In this document: positions 26,146 through 35,993 of the stretch, piece by piece
Layout of the letters: every line of letters begins with the position of its first letter
How positions within the stretch are numbered: position 1 is the first letter of the stretch
From: Pseudacidovorax intermedius
Lineage (GTDB): Bacteria > Pseudomonadota > Gammaproteobacteria > Burkholderiales > Burkholderiaceae_C
Length of the DNA: 64,000 nt
NCBI RefSeq assembly: GCF_003350475.1
Contig: NZ_QQAV01000006.1
Location: 62,001-126,000, forward strand
Direction: 5' to 3'
Notes under the pieces: model-generated
What the model was told of the DNA's origin: nothing
Database searches by the model: none
The model's input: the letters and a program-made list of their open reading frames with translations, nothing else
Made by a program: the position numbers and the translations under genes

Positions 26146-26501
26146 GGGCACCTCGGTTGCGGTTGGCGGTGGATCGGGTGGGGCCGCGGCGCGGGGCCTT
26201 TCGAGAAAGCGGCGCATCGCACTGCGGTGCCAGCCTCTTTGCGAGGAACGGGCCGCTGGCCGGGCGGCCTGGCCGATCAATGGCCGATCAAGCCAATGGG
26301 CATGCGCGCATGCGCCCGACGGCGGCCTGGCATGGCGCTGCGAGCCCGCCAGGCCCGATGCACCAGTGCGCCGCAGGCCGATGCAATCAATGCATCCGAT
26401 CAATGGCATGGCGCACCAAAACAAGCACGCGCCGGGGCCGCACGTCGGCGGCGTATTGCGCTCTACTCGGAGCTTTCCGAGCGCCTGAAAGCCATTCCTT
26501 C
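26146..26501. promoter_or_regulatory. Divergent Nit1C / MocR regulatory region
   Basis: This 356-bp region separates the Nit1C operon from its probable regulator and holds dense symmetry: tandem TGGCCGATCAA (26270-26280 and 26281-26291), a 14-bp perfect palindrome GCATGCGCGCATGC (26300-26313), GATGCA-N5-TGCATC (26380-26396), and CCGATCAATGG again near 26397-26406. Direct repeats with spaced dyads are typical of MocR operators. No clear sigma-70 hexamers were identified. Nothing in it looks coding. Confidence 0.6.
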
Positions 26502-27893
26502 ATGCCCTTCTCGCACTGGGCCGCGCGGCTGAGACACAGCGAACTTCCGGCCTATCAGCTCATTCCCGACCTGCTCGCGGAAGACCTCCAGCGCGGTCGC
26601 CTCGCACCGCGTGACCGCCTGCCGCCGCTGCGCGATCTGGCCCAGCAGCTGGGGCTGAACTACACGACGGTGGTGCGTGGCTTCGCGCAGGCGCGCGAGC
26701 GTGGGCTCATCGCGTCGCGGCCGGGGTTGGGCTCCTATGTGCGCGGCTCCTTCATCGGCCTGCCGCTGCGCGGCGGCACCGGCGCCGAGATGACGATGAA
26801 CATGCCGCCGGAGCTGAACGACCATCCCGTGGGCCAGCAGCTGCAGGACGAGGCCGCCGCCTTCGTCGCCGCCACGCCGGTGGCCGAGCTGATGCGCTAC
26901 CAGGACTTCGGCGGCAGCCCGCGCGACCGCGAGGCCGCGGCGCAGTGGCTGCGCCAATGGGTGGGCCATGCGCGTGCCGAGCACACGCTGGTGGCGCCGG
27001 GCATCCACAGCGTGCTGCTGGCGCTGCTCAGCCTGCTGGTGCGGCCCGGTCAGAGCCTGGCGGTGGAGTCGCTGCTGTACCCGGGGCTCAAGGCCATCGC
27101 CGCGCAGCTGGGCACGCAGCTGCAGCCGCTGCAGTGCGACGAGGAAGGCATCGTGCCGCAGTCCTTCGAGACGCTGTGCAAGAGCGCGTCCATCGGCGCG
27201 CTGTACCTGTGCCCCAACCTGCACAACCCGACCACCGCCACGCTGTCGCTGGGCCGTCGCGAGGCCCTGGCGGACATCGCCGCCCACCACAGCGTGCCCA
27301 TCATCGAGGACGACGCCTACGGCATGCTGGCCCCGGCCGTGCCGCCGCCGCTGGCGGACTTCGCGCCGGCGCTCACCTACTACGTGAGCGGCACTTCCAA
27401 GTGGCTGGGCGCGGGTCTGCGCAATGCCTTCGTGCTGGCGCCCACCGATGCCGCCACGCAGCGCCTAGCCGGCGCGCTGCGGGCCACCACCGTGATGGCC
27501 TCGCCCTTGACCACGGGGCTGGTCACGCACTGGCTGGGCTCGGGCCTGGCGGCGCAGGCGCTCGATGCCATGCGCGCCGAATGCAGCTGGCGCAGCGCCC
27601 TGGCGCGTGAGCTGCTGGGCGACCTGGGCCTGCGCACGCATCCGCAGGGCTTCCATGCCTGGCTGCCGCTGGAGGGCGATGAGGGTGACGGGGGAGGCCG
27701 CTGCGTGAGCGCCGAGCTGGCGCAGCAGCTGCAGCAGATGGGCGTGGCGGCCGTGGCCAGCCAGGCCTTCTCGACCGACCGCATGCCGCCCGAGGCCCTG
27801 CGCCTGTGCCTGGGCGGCCCGCTCACACGCGACGACTGCGGCCGGGCGCTGCGGGCGGTGCGCGACGCCGTGCTCGGCTGCCGCGCGGGCTGA
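26502..27893 (+). CDS. MocR-type regulator (GntR HTH fused to class I aminotransferase)
   Basis: A 463-residue protein with an N-terminal winged HTH (about 15-80: RLPPLRDLAQQLGLNYTTVV) and an aminotransferase-like domain. The PLP-binding Lys300 lies in YYVSGTSKWLGAGLRN, and the expected NPTTATLS and DDAYG motifs are present. MocR proteins use PLP adducts as signals and control vitamin B6, GABA, taurine or amino-acid genes. It is divergent from the Nit1C operon, so it most likely regulates it. The start at 26502 gives the normal N-terminus for the family; the longer ORF reads through the repeat-rich intergenic region. Confidence 0.88.
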   Translation: MPFSHWAARLRHSELPAYQLIPDLLAEDLQRGRLAPRDRLPPLRDLAQQLGLNYTTVVRGFAQARERGLIASRPGLGSYVRGSFIGLPLRGGTGAEMTMNMPPELNDHPVGQQLQDEAAAFVAATPVAELMRYQDFGGSPRDREAAAQWLRQWVGHARAEHTLVAPGIHSVLLALLSLLVRPGQSLAVESLLYPGLKAIAAQLGTQLQPLQCDEEGIVPQSFETLCKSASIGALYLCPNLHNPTTATLSLGRREALADIAAHHSVPIIEDDAYGMLAPAVPPPLADFAPALTYYVSGTSKWLGAGLRNAFVLAPTDAATQRLAGALRATTVMASPLTTGLVTHWLGSGLAAQALDAMRAECSWRSALARELLGDLGLRTHPQGFHAWLPLEGDEGDGGGRCVSAELAQQLQQMGVAAVASQAFSTDRMPPEALRLCLGGPLTRDDCGRALRAVRDAVLGCRAG

Positions 27894-27910
27894 TCGATCA
27901 GGGGCTCAGC

Positions 27911-28144
27911 TCAACGCCGGCGCAGCCAGCGCGACCACCAGGGCGCGGGGCGGTTGCGCTCGTCGAAGGGGCGGGTGTCGAGCTTGCCGAACATCGACGC
28001 GGCCTCGCCGAAACGCTGGCGCAGCGAGGCGGGACTGTCGGATTCGACGGCCGGGTCCGGCGCGTTGCCGGCGGGTGGCATGCGTGACCCGTCGGTCTCG
28101 TCGGTGGGGCGAGCACCCATCGGCGCGGCCGGGCGGTCGCTCAT
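27911..28144 (-). CDS. Small hypothetical protein (77 aa)
   Basis: Unrecognised. The protein starts MSDRPAAPMGARPTDETDGS, is Pro/Ala/Asp-rich and disordered-looking in its first half, and ends in an aromatic/basic tail (PWWSRWLRRR). The longer in-frame ORF upstream reads through the tRNA-Leu gene and is not credible. It ends 17 bp from the MocR stop, convergent with it. The ribosome site is weak. Confidence 0.45.
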   Translation of the reverse strand: MSDRPAAPMGARPTDETDGSRMPPAGNAPDPAVESDSPASLRQRFGEAASMFGKLDTRPFDERNRPAPWWSRWLRRR

Positions 28145-28344
28145 GCCGGAAGCTGGGGGAAGGGAGTCGGGCGTATCGGTCAATGCAGCGCAGTACGAGG
28201 GGAGGCGGGCTCCCTGGAAAGCCGTGCCGGCATGCGCCCTCGGACGAGGACCAGCCCGCAGGCTGCGGATGCCGGAAGGCGGGAACGCGCAACGCTGGTT
28301 GGAACGACGGGCGCGGGCCGTTGAAGGCCCTGCTGCGCAGTCGT

Positions 28345-28429
28345 TGGTGCCGGAGGCCGGAATCGAACCGGCACGCCTTGCGGCGGGGGATTTTGAGTCC
28401 CCTGCGTCTACCAATTTCACCACTCCGGC
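28345..28429 (-). tRNA. tRNA-Leu (anticodon CAA)
   Basis: Read on the minus strand, an 85-nt tRNA with acceptor stem GCCGGAG/CTCCGGC, discriminator A and encoded CCA. The anticodon loop ACTCAAAAT shows CAA, the long variable arm typical of class II tRNAs is present, and the T-loop GGTTCGATTCC is canonical. It decodes UUG. The gene is intact and no integrase or duplicated 3' end was seen nearby, so it is not visibly an island attachment site. The 200 bp between it and the small gene at 27911-28144 holds only a short GGGCC/GGCCC hairpin (28315-28330). Confidence 0.96.
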
Positions 28430-28510
28430 ACGAAGCGTCGAGACAGCCCAAAATTATGGCACAGTGCCTCAGCACACCGCTTCGGTGCCGCGGGCTTTTA
28501 CGCAAGAACC

Positions 28511-29419
28511 ATGACCCATTCCTATCCGACGATCGAAGACGCGGTCGGCAAGACGCCGCTGGTGGCCCTGCAACGCATCGAGGCCGCTGCCAATGCCGCC
28601 CGCGGCAACGTGGTGCTGGGCAAGCTCGAAGGCAACAACCCGGCCGGCTCGGTCAAGGACCGGCCGGCCCTGTCGATGATCCGGCGCGCCGAGGAGCGCG
28701 GCGAGATCAAGCCCGGCGACACGCTGATCGAGGCCACCTCGGGCAACACGGGCATCGCGCTGGCCATGGCCGCCGCCATCAAGGGCTACCGCATGGTGCT
28801 GATCATGCCGGAGGACCTTTCCATCGAGCGCGCCCAGACCATGAAGGCCTATGGCGCCGAACTGGTGCTCACGCCCAAGAGCGGCGGCATGGAATACGCC
28901 CGCGACCTTGCCGAGCAGATGGTGGCGCAGGGCAAGGGCCGCGTGCTGGACCAGTTCGCCAATGCCGACAACCCGCGCATCCACTACGAGACCACCGGCC
29001 CCGAGCTGTGGGAGCAGACGGGCGGGCGCATCACCCACTTCGTGAGCGCCATGGGCACCACCGGCACCATCACCGGCGTGTCGCGCTTCCTCAAGGAGAA
29101 GAACCCGGCGATCCAGATCGTCGGCGCCCAGCCGGCGGAGGGTTCCCGCATCCCGGGCATCCGCAAGTGGCCGCAGGAATACCTGCCCAAGATCTTCGAC
29201 CCCACGCGCGTGGACCAGGTGGTCAACGTCAGCCAGGAAAGCGCGGAGGAGATGGCCCGCCGGCTGGCGCGCGAAGAAGGCATCTTCGGTGGCATCTCGG
29301 CCGCCGGAGCGCTGTGGGTGGCGCTGGAGATCGCCCGCACGGTGGAGAACGCGACCATCGTCTTCATCGTCTGCGACCGCGGCGACCGCTATCTTTCCAC
29401 CGGCGTGTTTCCGGCCTGA
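28511..29419 (+). CDS. cysM: Cysteine synthase B
   Basis: A 302-residue PLP enzyme that makes cysteine (or S-sulfocysteine) from O-acetylserine and sulfide or thiosulfate. PLP Lys49 is in NPAGSVKDR, the phosphate loop in TSGNTG and GTTGT. The segment MPEDLSIERAQTMKAYGAEL distinguishes CysM from CysK. It starts 81 bp from the divergent tRNA-Leu and is followed by a NUDIX gene and a TusA-like sulfur carrier gene, an arrangement with a mild sulfur-metabolism theme. Confidence 0.95.
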   Translation: MTHSYPTIEDAVGKTPLVALQRIEAAANAARGNVVLGKLEGNNPAGSVKDRPALSMIRRAEERGEIKPGDTLIEATSGNTGIALAMAAAIKGYRMVLIMPEDLSIERAQTMKAYGAELVLTPKSGGMEYARDLAEQMVAQGKGRVLDQFANADNPRIHYETTGPELWEQTGGRITHFVSAMGTTGTITGVSRFLKEKNPAIQIVGAQPAEGSRIPGIRKWPQEYLPKIFDPTRVDQVVNVSQESAEEMARRLAREEGIFGGISAAGALWVALEIARTVENATIVFIVCDRGDRYLSTGVFPA

Positions 29420-29477
29420 GTGCCGCCTCTGCGTCGAACCCACAACCACCACAACGACGACATCGGAGACCCCGTCC

Positions 29478-30032
29478 TTGAACAACCTGCCCAAGTTCTG
29501 CCAGGCCTGTGCCACGCCGCTCGAATGGATCGAGATGATGGAAGACGGCGGCCCCAAGGCCCGCCTGCGCTGCCCGGCCTGTGGCCACACGCACTGGAAC
29601 AACCCGACGCCGGTGCTGGCCGCCATCGTCGAATACAACGGGCAGGTGCTGCTGGCGCGCAATGCGGCCTGGCCACCGAAGATGTTTGCGCTGATCACCG
29701 GCTTCATGGAGGCCGGCGAAACGCCCACCGAAGGCATCGCCCGCGAGGTCAAGGAAGAGACCAACCTCGACGTGATCAGCTGCGGCATCGTGGGCGCCTA
29801 CGACTTCCAGCGCATGAACCAGGTCATCATTGCCTACCACGTGGTGGCCGAGGGCGAGGTGAAGCTCTCGCCCGAGCTGGTGGACTGGCGCCTGTACGAC
29901 CTGGCCGACCTCAAGTGCTGGCCCGCCGGCACCGGCTATGCGCTGGCCGACTGGCTGCGCACGCGGGGGCACGAGCCGGTGTTCTTCACCGCCGAAGAGA
30001 ACGAAGAGCGCCGCCGCGGGCTGTCCACCTGA
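29478..30032 (+). CDS. NUDIX hydrolase with zinc ribbon
   Basis: A 184-residue protein: N-terminal zinc ribbon (FCQACATPL and LRCPACGH, about residues 8-11 and 33-36) followed by a complete NUDIX box GFMEAGETPTEGIAREVKEE. This NudC-like build suits NADH or other nucleoside-diphosphate hydrolysis. The TTG at 29478 was chosen because it has GGAGA about 8 nt upstream and includes both Cys pairs; the first in-frame ATGs would remove the first pair. It lies between cysM and the TusA-like gene. Confidence 0.85.
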   Translation: MNNLPKFCQACATPLEWIEMMEDGGPKARLRCPACGHTHWNNPTPVLAAIVEYNGQVLLARNAAWPPKMFALITGFMEAGETPTEGIAREVKEETNLDVISCGIVGAYDFQRMNQVIIAYHVVAEGEVKLSPELVDWRLYDLADLKCWPAGTGYALADWLRTRGHEPVFFTAEENEERRRGLST

Positions 30033-30055
30033 ACCGCGCCGCGCAACAAAGACCC

Positions 30056-30292
30056 ATGACCGACATCGCCATCGACAAGGAAATCGACACCCGCGGGCTG
30101 AACTGCCCGCTGCCCATCCTCAAGGCCAAGAAGGCCTTGAACGACATGGCCAGCGGCCAGTTGCTCAAGGTCGTGGCCACCGATCCGGGCTCCATCCGCG
30201 ACTTCCAGGCCTTCGCGCGCCAGACCGGCCACGGGCTGGTGTCGCAGGAGACCGTCGGCGCGGAGTTCATCCACGTGCTGCGGCGCCGCTGA
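30056..30292 (+). CDS. TusA-family sulfur carrier protein
   Basis: A 78-residue protein with the family motif LNCPLPILKAKKAL, in which the single Cys carries persulfide sulfur, here in a CPxP context near residue 17. TusA proteins deliver sulfur for tRNA 2-thiouridine or molybdenum cofactor synthesis. It is 23 bp after the NUDIX gene and followed by a terminator hairpin. YeeD/SirA-like variants cannot be excluded. Confidence 0.9.
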   Translation: MTDIAIDKEIDTRGLNCPLPILKAKKALNDMASGQLLKVVATDPGSIRDFQAFARQTGHGLVSQETVGAEFIHVLRRR

Positions 30293-30316
30293 GCCGGCGC
30301 AGGCCGCCAGAAGCAG

Positions 30317-30338
30317 AAAGGGGCCGCGAGGCCCCTTT
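30317..30338. terminator. Bidirectional rho-independent terminator
   Basis: AAAGGGGCC (30317-30325) and GGCCCCTTT (30330-30338) form a perfect 9-bp stem with a GCGA tetraloop between the convergent TusA-like and galU genes. The A and T flanks would act in both directions. Confidence 0.85.
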
Positions 30339-30364
30339 CGTTCTTCACCAGCGGATGAGACCGC

Positions 30365-31252
30365 TCAGAGCGGCAGGCTCTTGAGGTAGTCCTTGAAGAA
30401 GCCGCCCACCTCAGGGTGCGCCAGCGCCAGTTCGACGGTGGCCTGCAGGAAGCCTTCCTTGCTGCCGCAGTCGTAGCGCACGCCCTTGTACGAATAGGCG
30501 TAGACGCTTTCCTTCTTCATCAGCGAGGCGATGCCGTCGGTCAGCTGGATCTCGCCGCCGGCGCCCTTGGGCTGGCGACGGATCTCCTCGAACACGCCCG
30601 GGGTTAGCACATAGCGGCCGGCCACGCCCAGGCGCGACGGTGCGTTCTCGGGCGAGGGCTTCTCGACCATGGCGCGCACCTGCGTGAGGCCGTCGCCCAT
30701 CGCGTCGCCGGCCACGATGCCGTAGCGCTTCACCTGATCGAGCGGCACTTCCTGCACGGCCAGCACCGAGCCGCCGAGGTTGTTGTACGTGCGCACCATC
30801 TGCGACAGCACGCCCTCGCCACCGTCGGGGCCGACCATCAGGTCGTCCGCCAGCAGCACGGCGAAGGGCTCGTCGCCCACCAGATGCTCGGCGCACAGCA
30901 CCGCATGGCCCAGGCCCAGCATGCGCGGCTGGCGCACGTAGGAGCAGGTCATGTCCTCGGGCGCCACCGAGCGGGCGATGCGCAGCAGGGCGTTCTTGCC
31001 GCTGGCTTCGAGCTGGCTTTCCAGCTCGTAGGCCGTGTCGTAGTGGTCCTCGATGGCCCGCTTGTTGCGGCCGGTCACGAAGATCATGTCGCGGATGCCC
31101 GCGGCATAAGCCTCTTCCACGGCGTACTGGATCAGGGGCTTGTCCACCACGGGCAGCATTTCCTTGGGCTGCGCCTTGGTGGCAGGCAGGAACCGGGTGC
31201 CGAAGCCGGCCACTGGGAAAACGGCCTTGCGGATGCGTCTGGAAGTGGGCAT
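30365..31252 (-). CDS. galU: UTP-glucose-1-phosphate uridylyltransferase
   Basis: A 295-residue nucleotidyltransferase making UDP-glucose. The N-terminal motif [19 protein letters not shown] binds [30 protein letters not shown] and [11 protein letters not shown] are GalU features. The start [12 protein letters not shown] at 31252 gives the usual short leader; an upstream ATG at 31306 would add 18 residues, and neither has a strong ribosome site. Single gene, convergent with the TusA-like gene, 66 bp after valS on the same strand. Confidence 0.95.
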   Translation of the reverse strand: MPTSRRIRKAVFPVAGFGTRFLPATKAQPKEMLPVVDKPLIQYAVEEAYAAGIRDMIFVTGRNKRAIEDHYDTAYELESQLEASGKNALLRIARSVAPEDMTCSYVRQPRMLGLGHAVLCAEHLVGDEPFAVLLADDLMVGPDGGEGVLSQMVRTYNNLGGSVLAVQEVPLDQVKRYGIVAGDAMGDGLTQVRAMVEKPSPENAPSRLGVAGRYVLTPGVFEEIRRQPKGAGGEIQLTDGIASLMKKESVYAYSYKGVRYDCGSKEGFLQATVELALAHPEVGGFFKDYLKSLPL

Positions 31253-31318
31253 GCGTGTGTGCAGGAGAGTTGAAATTCGTGAATCGGTCAATGCTACTGC
31301 ACGCATTTGACTGCGCTG

Positions 31319-34204
31319 TCAGCCAAGTCGCACGAGTTGTTCCTGCAAACGTGTCAGCGCGGCGCCAAAGTCGGCCAATCTCTGCTTTTCCTGGGCGATG
31401 ACCGCCGGCGGCGCCTTGGCCACGAAGGCCTCGTTGCCCAGCTTGCCCTGGGCCTTGGCCATCTCGCCCTGGATGCGGGCGACTTCCTTGCCCAGGCGCA
31501 CGCGCTCGGCGGCCACGTCGATCTCGACGTGCAGCGCCAGCCGCGCCTCGCCGACGACGGCCACCGGCGCGGCCTGCGCCGCGGCGGTCCAGGCGGCTTC
31601 ATCGTCAAAAACCTTGACCTCGCTCAACTTGGCCAGGGCCTGGAGCACCGGCGCGGCCTTGCGCACGAAGTCGGCATCGCCCACCACGTACAGCGGCAGG
31701 CGCTGGGCGGGCGAGACGTTCATCTCGCCACGCAGCGTGCGGCAGGAGGCGACCAGCGCCTTGAGCTTGGCCACGTGGGCCTCGGCGGCCTCGTCGATCT
31801 TCTCGGGTTGGGCGACGGGGTAGGCGGCGACCATGATCGACGCGCCTTCGCGGCCGGCGACGGGCGCCACCTTCTGCCACAGCTCCTCGGTGATGAAGGG
31901 AATGATCGGATGCGCCAGGCGCAGCAGCGTCTCCAGCGTGCGGATCAGCGTGCGGCGGGTGGCGCGCTGCTCGGCCTCGTTGCCGGTCTGGATCTGCACC
32001 TTGGCGATCTCCAGGTACCAGTCGCAGAACTCGTCCCAGGCGAACTGGTAGATGGCGTTGGCCACGTTGTCCAGGCGGTACTCGGCGAAGCCCTGGGCCA
32101 CTTCCTGCTCCACGCGCTGCAGGCGCGAGGCGATCCAGCGGTCGGCCTGGCTGAAGCGCATGTAGCCATGGGCCTTGCCACCCGGGGCGCAGTCGGCCTT
32201 GGTGTGGTCCATCAGCCCGCAGTCCTGGCCCTCGCAGTTCATCAGCACGAAGCGGGTGGCGTTCCACAGCTTGTTGCAGAAGTTGCGGTAACCCTCGCAG
32301 CGCTTGCTGTCGAAGTTGATGCTGCGGCCCAGCGAGGCCAGCGCCGCGAAGGTGAAGCGCAGCGCGTCGGCACCGTAGGCCGGGATGCCCTCGGGGAACT
32401 CCTTTTGCGTGTTCTTGCGCACCTGCGGCGCGGTCTCGGGCTTGCGCAGGCCCTGGGTGCGCTTGTCCAGCAGCGGTTCCAGCGCGATGCCGTCGATCAG
32501 GTCCACCGGGTCGAGCACGTTGCCTTCGGACTTGCTCATCTTCTTGCCCTGCGCGTCGCGCACCAGGCCGTGGATGTAGACATGCTTGAAGGGCACGCGG
32601 CCGGTGAAGTGCGTGGTCATCATGATCATCCGGGCGACCCAGAAGAAGATGATGTCGTAGCCGGTCACCAGCACGGTGGAGGGCAGGTAGAGGTCGTAGT
32701 CCTTGAGGGCGTTGCCGTCTTCAAGTGCTTCGGGCCAGCCGAGCGACGAGAACGGCACCAGCGCTGACGAATACCAGGTGTCCAGAACGTCCGGGTCGCG
32801 CATGAGGGCCTTGCCGGGCGCCTGCTTCTGCGCCTCCTCCTCGTTGCGGGCTACGTAGACGCGGCCATCCTCGTCGTACCAGGCGGGGATCTGGTGGCCC
32901 CACCAGAGCTGGCGGCTGATGCACCAGTCCTGGATGTTGTTCATCCACTGGTTGTAGGTGTTGACCCAGTTCTCGGGCACGAAGCGCACCTGGCCCGACT
33001 GCACGGCGTCGATGGCCTTCTGCGCAATGCTCTTGCCGGTGGGATCCTGCTCACTGACCTTGGTCATCGCCACGAACCATTGGTCGGTCAGCATGGGTTC
33101 GACCACCTGGCCGGTGCGGGCGCAGCGCGGCACCATCAGCCTGTGCTTCTTGGTCTCGACCAGCGCTCCGGCGGCCTCCAGGTCGGCCACGATCTTCTTG
33201 CGGGCAGCGAAGCGGTCCAGGCCGCGGTAGGCCTCGGGTGCGTTGTCGTTGATCTTCGCGTCCAGCGTCAGCACGCCGATGATGGCCAGGCCATGGCGCT
33301 GGCCAACCGCATAGTCGTTGTGGTCGTGCGCGGGCGTGACCTTGACCACGCCGGTGCCGAACTCGCGGTCCACGTAGTCGTCGACAATGATGGGGATCAG
33401 CCGGTCCACCAGCGGCAGGCGCACCTGCTTGCCGATCAGGGCGGTGTAGCGCTCGTCCTCCGGGTGGACCATCACGGCCACGTCGCCCAGCATGGTCTCG
33501 GGCCGGGTGGTGGCCACCGTCAGGCTGCCGCTGCCGTCTTCGAGCGGGTAGGCGATGTGCCACAGCGCGCCTTCTTCCTCCTCGCTCTCCACCTCCAGGT
33601 CGGAGACGGCGGACATCAGCACCGGGTCCCAGTTCACGAGCCGCTTGCCGCGGTAGATCAGGCCCTGCTCGTACAGGCGCACGAAGGTGTCGGTCACCAC
33701 CGTGGAGAGCTTGTCGTCCATGGTGAAGTACTCGCGGCTCCAGTCCACCGTGTCGCCCATGCGGCGCATCTGCTGGGTGATGGTGTTGCCGGACTGTTCC
33801 TTCCACTCCCACACGCGGGCGACGAAGTTCTTGCGGCCCAGGTCGTGGCGGCTGGTGCCCTGGCCCTGCAGCTGGCGCTCCACCACGATCTGCGTGGCGA
33901 TGCCGGCATGGTCGGTGCCCGGCACCCACAGCGTGTTCGCGCCCGCCATGCGGTGGTAGCGCGTCAGGCTGTCCATGATCGTCTGGTTGAAGGCATGGCC
34001 CATGTGCAGCGTGCCGGTCACGTTGGGCGGCGGCAGCTGGATGGCGAAGGAGGGCGCGCCGGCCTGGGGCGCCTGCGTGCCGCGGAAGCCCGCCTTCGCA
34101 TAGCCGCGGCGCTCCCACTCGGGGCCCCAGTGGGCCTCGATGGCGGCAGGTTCGAAGGACTTGGCGAGGCTCTGGAGGCCGGGTTGCAGGGGGGTGTCGC
34201 TCAT
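31319..34204 (-). CDS. valS: Valyl-tRNA synthetase
   Basis: A 961-residue class I synthetase with HIGH-type motif ([12 protein letters not shown], about residues 59-70), KMSKS-type motif ([14 protein letters not shown], about 553-566), the CP1 editing domain between them, and the C-terminal coiled coil ([19 protein letters not shown]). Complete and of normal length. It is divergent from yaaA with 117 bp between starts. Confidence 0.98.
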   Translation of the reverse strand: MSDTPLQPGLQSLAKSFEPAAIEAHWGPEWERRGYAKAGFRGTQAPQAGAPSFAIQLPPPNVTGTLHMGHAFNQTIMDSLTRYHRMAGANTLWVPGTDHAGIATQIVVERQLQGQGTSRHDLGRKNFVARVWEWKEQSGNTITQQMRRMGDTVDWSREYFTMDDKLSTVVTDTFVRLYEQGLIYRGKRLVNWDPVLMSAVSDLEVESEEEEGALWHIAYPLEDGSGSLTVATTRPETMLGDVAVMVHPEDERYTALIGKQVRLPLVDRLIPIIVDDYVDREFGTGVVKVTPAHDHNDYAVGQRHGLAIIGVLTLDAKINDNAPEAYRGLDRFAARKKIVADLEAAGALVETKKHRLMVPRCARTGQVVEPMLTDQWFVAMTKVSEQDPTGKSIAQKAIDAVQSGQVRFVPENWVNTYNQWMNNIQDWCISRQLWWGHQIPAWYDEDGRVYVARNEEEAQKQAPGKALMRDPDVLDTWYSSALVPFSSLGWPEALEDGNALKDYDLYLPSTVLVTGYDIIFFWVARMIMMTTHFTGRVPFKHVYIHGLVRDAQGKKMSKSEGNVLDPVDLIDGIALEPLLDKRTQGLRKPETAPQVRKNTQKEFPEGIPAYGADALRFTFAALASLGRSINFDSKRCEGYRNFCNKLWNATRFVLMNCEGQDCGLMDHTKADCAPGGKAHGYMRFSQADRWIASRLQRVEQEVAQGFAEYRLDNVANAIYQFAWDEFCDWYLEIAKVQIQTGNEAEQRATRRTLIRTLETLLRLAHPIIPFITEELWQKVAPVAGREGASIMVAAYPVAQPEKIDEAAEAHVAKLKALVASCRTLRGEMNVSPAQRLPLYVVGDADFVRKAAPVLQALAKLSEVKVFDDEAAWTAAAQAAPVAVVGEARLALHVEIDVAAERVRLGKEVARIQGEMAKAQGKLGNEAFVAKAPPAVIAQEKQRLADFGAALTRLQEQLVRLG

Positions 34205-34321
34205 GGGCGGATGGAGTCAGGGCACGCTGGCGGGCGCTGGCATGCCGTGGAGGTTCGAAGACGGGAAGCGGGCAATTTTACGGGGCGCTCCCCCAGTCTC
34301 CGGGTCTTCCATAATTCCCCG

Positions 34322-35101
34322 ATGCTCTTCCTGCTCTCGCCCGCCAAGTCGCTCGATTACGAAGCGCCCGTCCCCGAAGACCTGCCCGCCACCCAGCCCG
34401 TGTTCGAGGGCGCCCGCGGCCCCGCCGCCGAGCTGATCGGCCTGCTGCGCCAGAAGTCGCCGCTGCAGGTGGCCGAGCTGATGCACCTGTCGGACAAGCT
34501 GGCCGCCCTCAACGCCGCCCGCTACGAGGCCTGGGCGCCCAAGGGAACGGCGAAGAATGCCCGCCAGGCCGCGCTGGCCTTCGACGGCGACGTCTACGGT
34601 GGGCTGGACGCGCGCAGCCTGAGCGCCTCGCAGCTGGGCTGGGCGCAGGACCATGTGGTGATCCTCAGCGGCCTCTACGGCGTGCTGCGTCCGCTGGACC
34701 GGCTGCAGCCCTATCGCCTGGAGATGGGCACAGCCCTGGCTAACCCGAAGGGCAAGGACCTGTATGCCTTCTGGGGCGATCGCATCTCGCTGTGGCTCAA
34801 CGAGCGCCTGGCCGCGGACCGTACGCCGGTGGTGGTCAACCTGGCCTCGCAGGAATACTTCAAGGCCGTGGACCGGAAGGCGCTCAAGGCCCGCGTGGTC
34901 GAATGCGTGTTCCAGGAGCGCAAAGGCGACGACTACAAGATCGTGAGCTTCTATGCCAAGCGCGCCCGCGGCCTGATGGCGCGCTGGGCCGTGCTGCACA
35001 AGGCGGCCACGCCGCGCCGGCTGGAGGCCTTCGACCTCGAAGGCTATGCCTTCGCGCCCGAGGTCTCGCAGCCGGACCGGCTGGTGTTCCGTCGCGGCTG
35101 A
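34322..35101 (+). CDS. yaaA: Peroxide stress protein YaaA (DUF328/UPF0246)
   Basis: A 259-residue protein with the family start MLFLLSPAKSLDYEAPVPED, central GLYGVLRPLDRLQPYRLEMG and C-terminal CVFQERKGDDYKIVSFYAKR. In E. coli YaaA limits free iron under peroxide stress and binds DNA. The start follows a short divergent promoter region shared with valS. Usual length, no anomalies. Confidence 0.95.
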   Translation: MLFLLSPAKSLDYEAPVPEDLPATQPVFEGARGPAAELIGLLRQKSPLQVAELMHLSDKLAALNAARYEAWAPKGTAKNARQAALAFDGDVYGGLDARSLSASQLGWAQDHVVILSGLYGVLRPLDRLQPYRLEMGTALANPKGKDLYAFWGDRISLWLNERLAADRTPVVVNLASQEYFKAVDRKALKARVVECVFQERKGDDYKIVSFYAKRARGLMARWAVLHKAATPRRLEAFDLEGYAFAPEVSQPDRLVFRRG

Positions 35102-35146
35102 AAGGTATCCTGACGCATTCGGCCCAAGCCCAGGGAGTCCCAGCGC

Positions 35147-35977
35147 ATGCAAGCCCTCACCCCCGAACTCCGGCAGTGGATCCAGTCCCAACTCGCTGCC
35201 GGCCATTCCGTCGCCACGCTGCGCGCGTCGATGCATGCCGCCGGCTGGCGCGACGATGCGACCGACATGGCGCTGGCCGAACTGGAGCGCGGCGCACCCG
35301 CCGAGCCGCCGCCCAGGCGCACCGAGATGCCCGAGCCCCGGCTCGACGGTGACCCGCTCTACCTCGACGCCGGTGACCGCCGGGTGCAGGTGATGCAGAC
35401 GCTGGCCCAGCCGCGCGTGGTCGTCTTCGGCCAGTTGCTCAGCGACGAGGAATGCGAGGGGCTGATCGAGGCGGCCCGCGCCCGGCTGGCCCGCTCGCTC
35501 ACCGTCGAGACCAAGACCGGCGGCGAGGCCGTCAACGCCGACCGCACCAGCGACGGGATGTTCTTCCAGCGCGGCGAGAGCGAGCTGGTGACCCGCATCG
35601 AGGCCCGCATCGCCCGGTTGCTGAACTGGCCGGTGGAGCGGGGGGAGGGGCTGCAGATCCTGCGCTACTCGCCCGGCGCGCAGTACCGGCCGCACTACGA
35701 CTACTTCGACCCCGGCGAGCCCGGCACGCCCACCATCCTGCGCCGTGGCGGCCAGCGCGTGGGCACGCTGGTGATGTACCTGCAGGAGCCCGAGCGCGGC
35801 GGTGCCACCACCTTCCCGGACGTGGGCCTGGCCGTGGCGCCGGTGCGGGGCACGGGCGTCTTCTTCTCCTACGACCGGCCGCATCCCACCACCAAGACGC
35901 TGCACGGCGGCGCGCCGGTGGAGGCGGGCGAGAAATGGGTGGCCACCAAGTGGCTGCGAGAGGGCGAATTCAAGTGA
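35147..35977 (+). CDS. 2OG-Fe(II) oxygenase, prolyl 4-hydroxylase-like
   Basis: A 276-residue protein: N-terminal helical region (about 1-60) then a double-stranded beta-helix dioxygenase domain. The iron ligands are in YRPHYDYFDPG (His-x-Asp) and TKTLHGGAPVEAGEKWVATKW (distal His and the Lys binding 2-oxoglutarate). Such bacterial P4H-like enzymes hydroxylate prolines of proteins, for example elongation factor Tu. Not coupled to a clear partner; it precedes an alpha/beta hydrolase by 16 bp. Confidence 0.88.
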   Translation: MQALTPELRQWIQSQLAAGHSVATLRASMHAAGWRDDATDMALAELERGAPAEPPPRRTEMPEPRLDGDPLYLDAGDRRVQVMQTLAQPRVVVFGQLLSDEECEGLIEAARARLARSLTVETKTGGEAVNADRTSDGMFFQRGESELVTRIEARIARLLNWPVERGEGLQILRYSPGAQYRPHYDYFDPGEPGTPTILRRGGQRVGTLVMYLQEPERGGATTFPDVGLAVAPVRGTGVFFSYDRPHPTTKTLHGGAPVEAGEKWVATKWLREGEFK

Positions 35978-35993
35978 GCGGGATCGCGTCGCG

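Noticed and set aside
26300-26313. GC palindromes read as a CRISPR-like or phage attachment array
   Set aside because: No regular repeat-spacer pattern or cas genes; the symmetry fits regulator binding sites better.
27911-28423. A 170-aa minus-strand ORF beginning MVKLVDAGDSKSPAARRAG
   Set aside because: Its first third is a translation of the tRNA-Leu gene and spacer; only the last 77 residues, from the ATG at 28144, are a plausible protein.
28345-28429. tRNA-Leu as an integration site for a genomic island
   Set aside because: The tRNA is intact, no integrase is adjacent and no repeated 3' fragment was noticed within the window.
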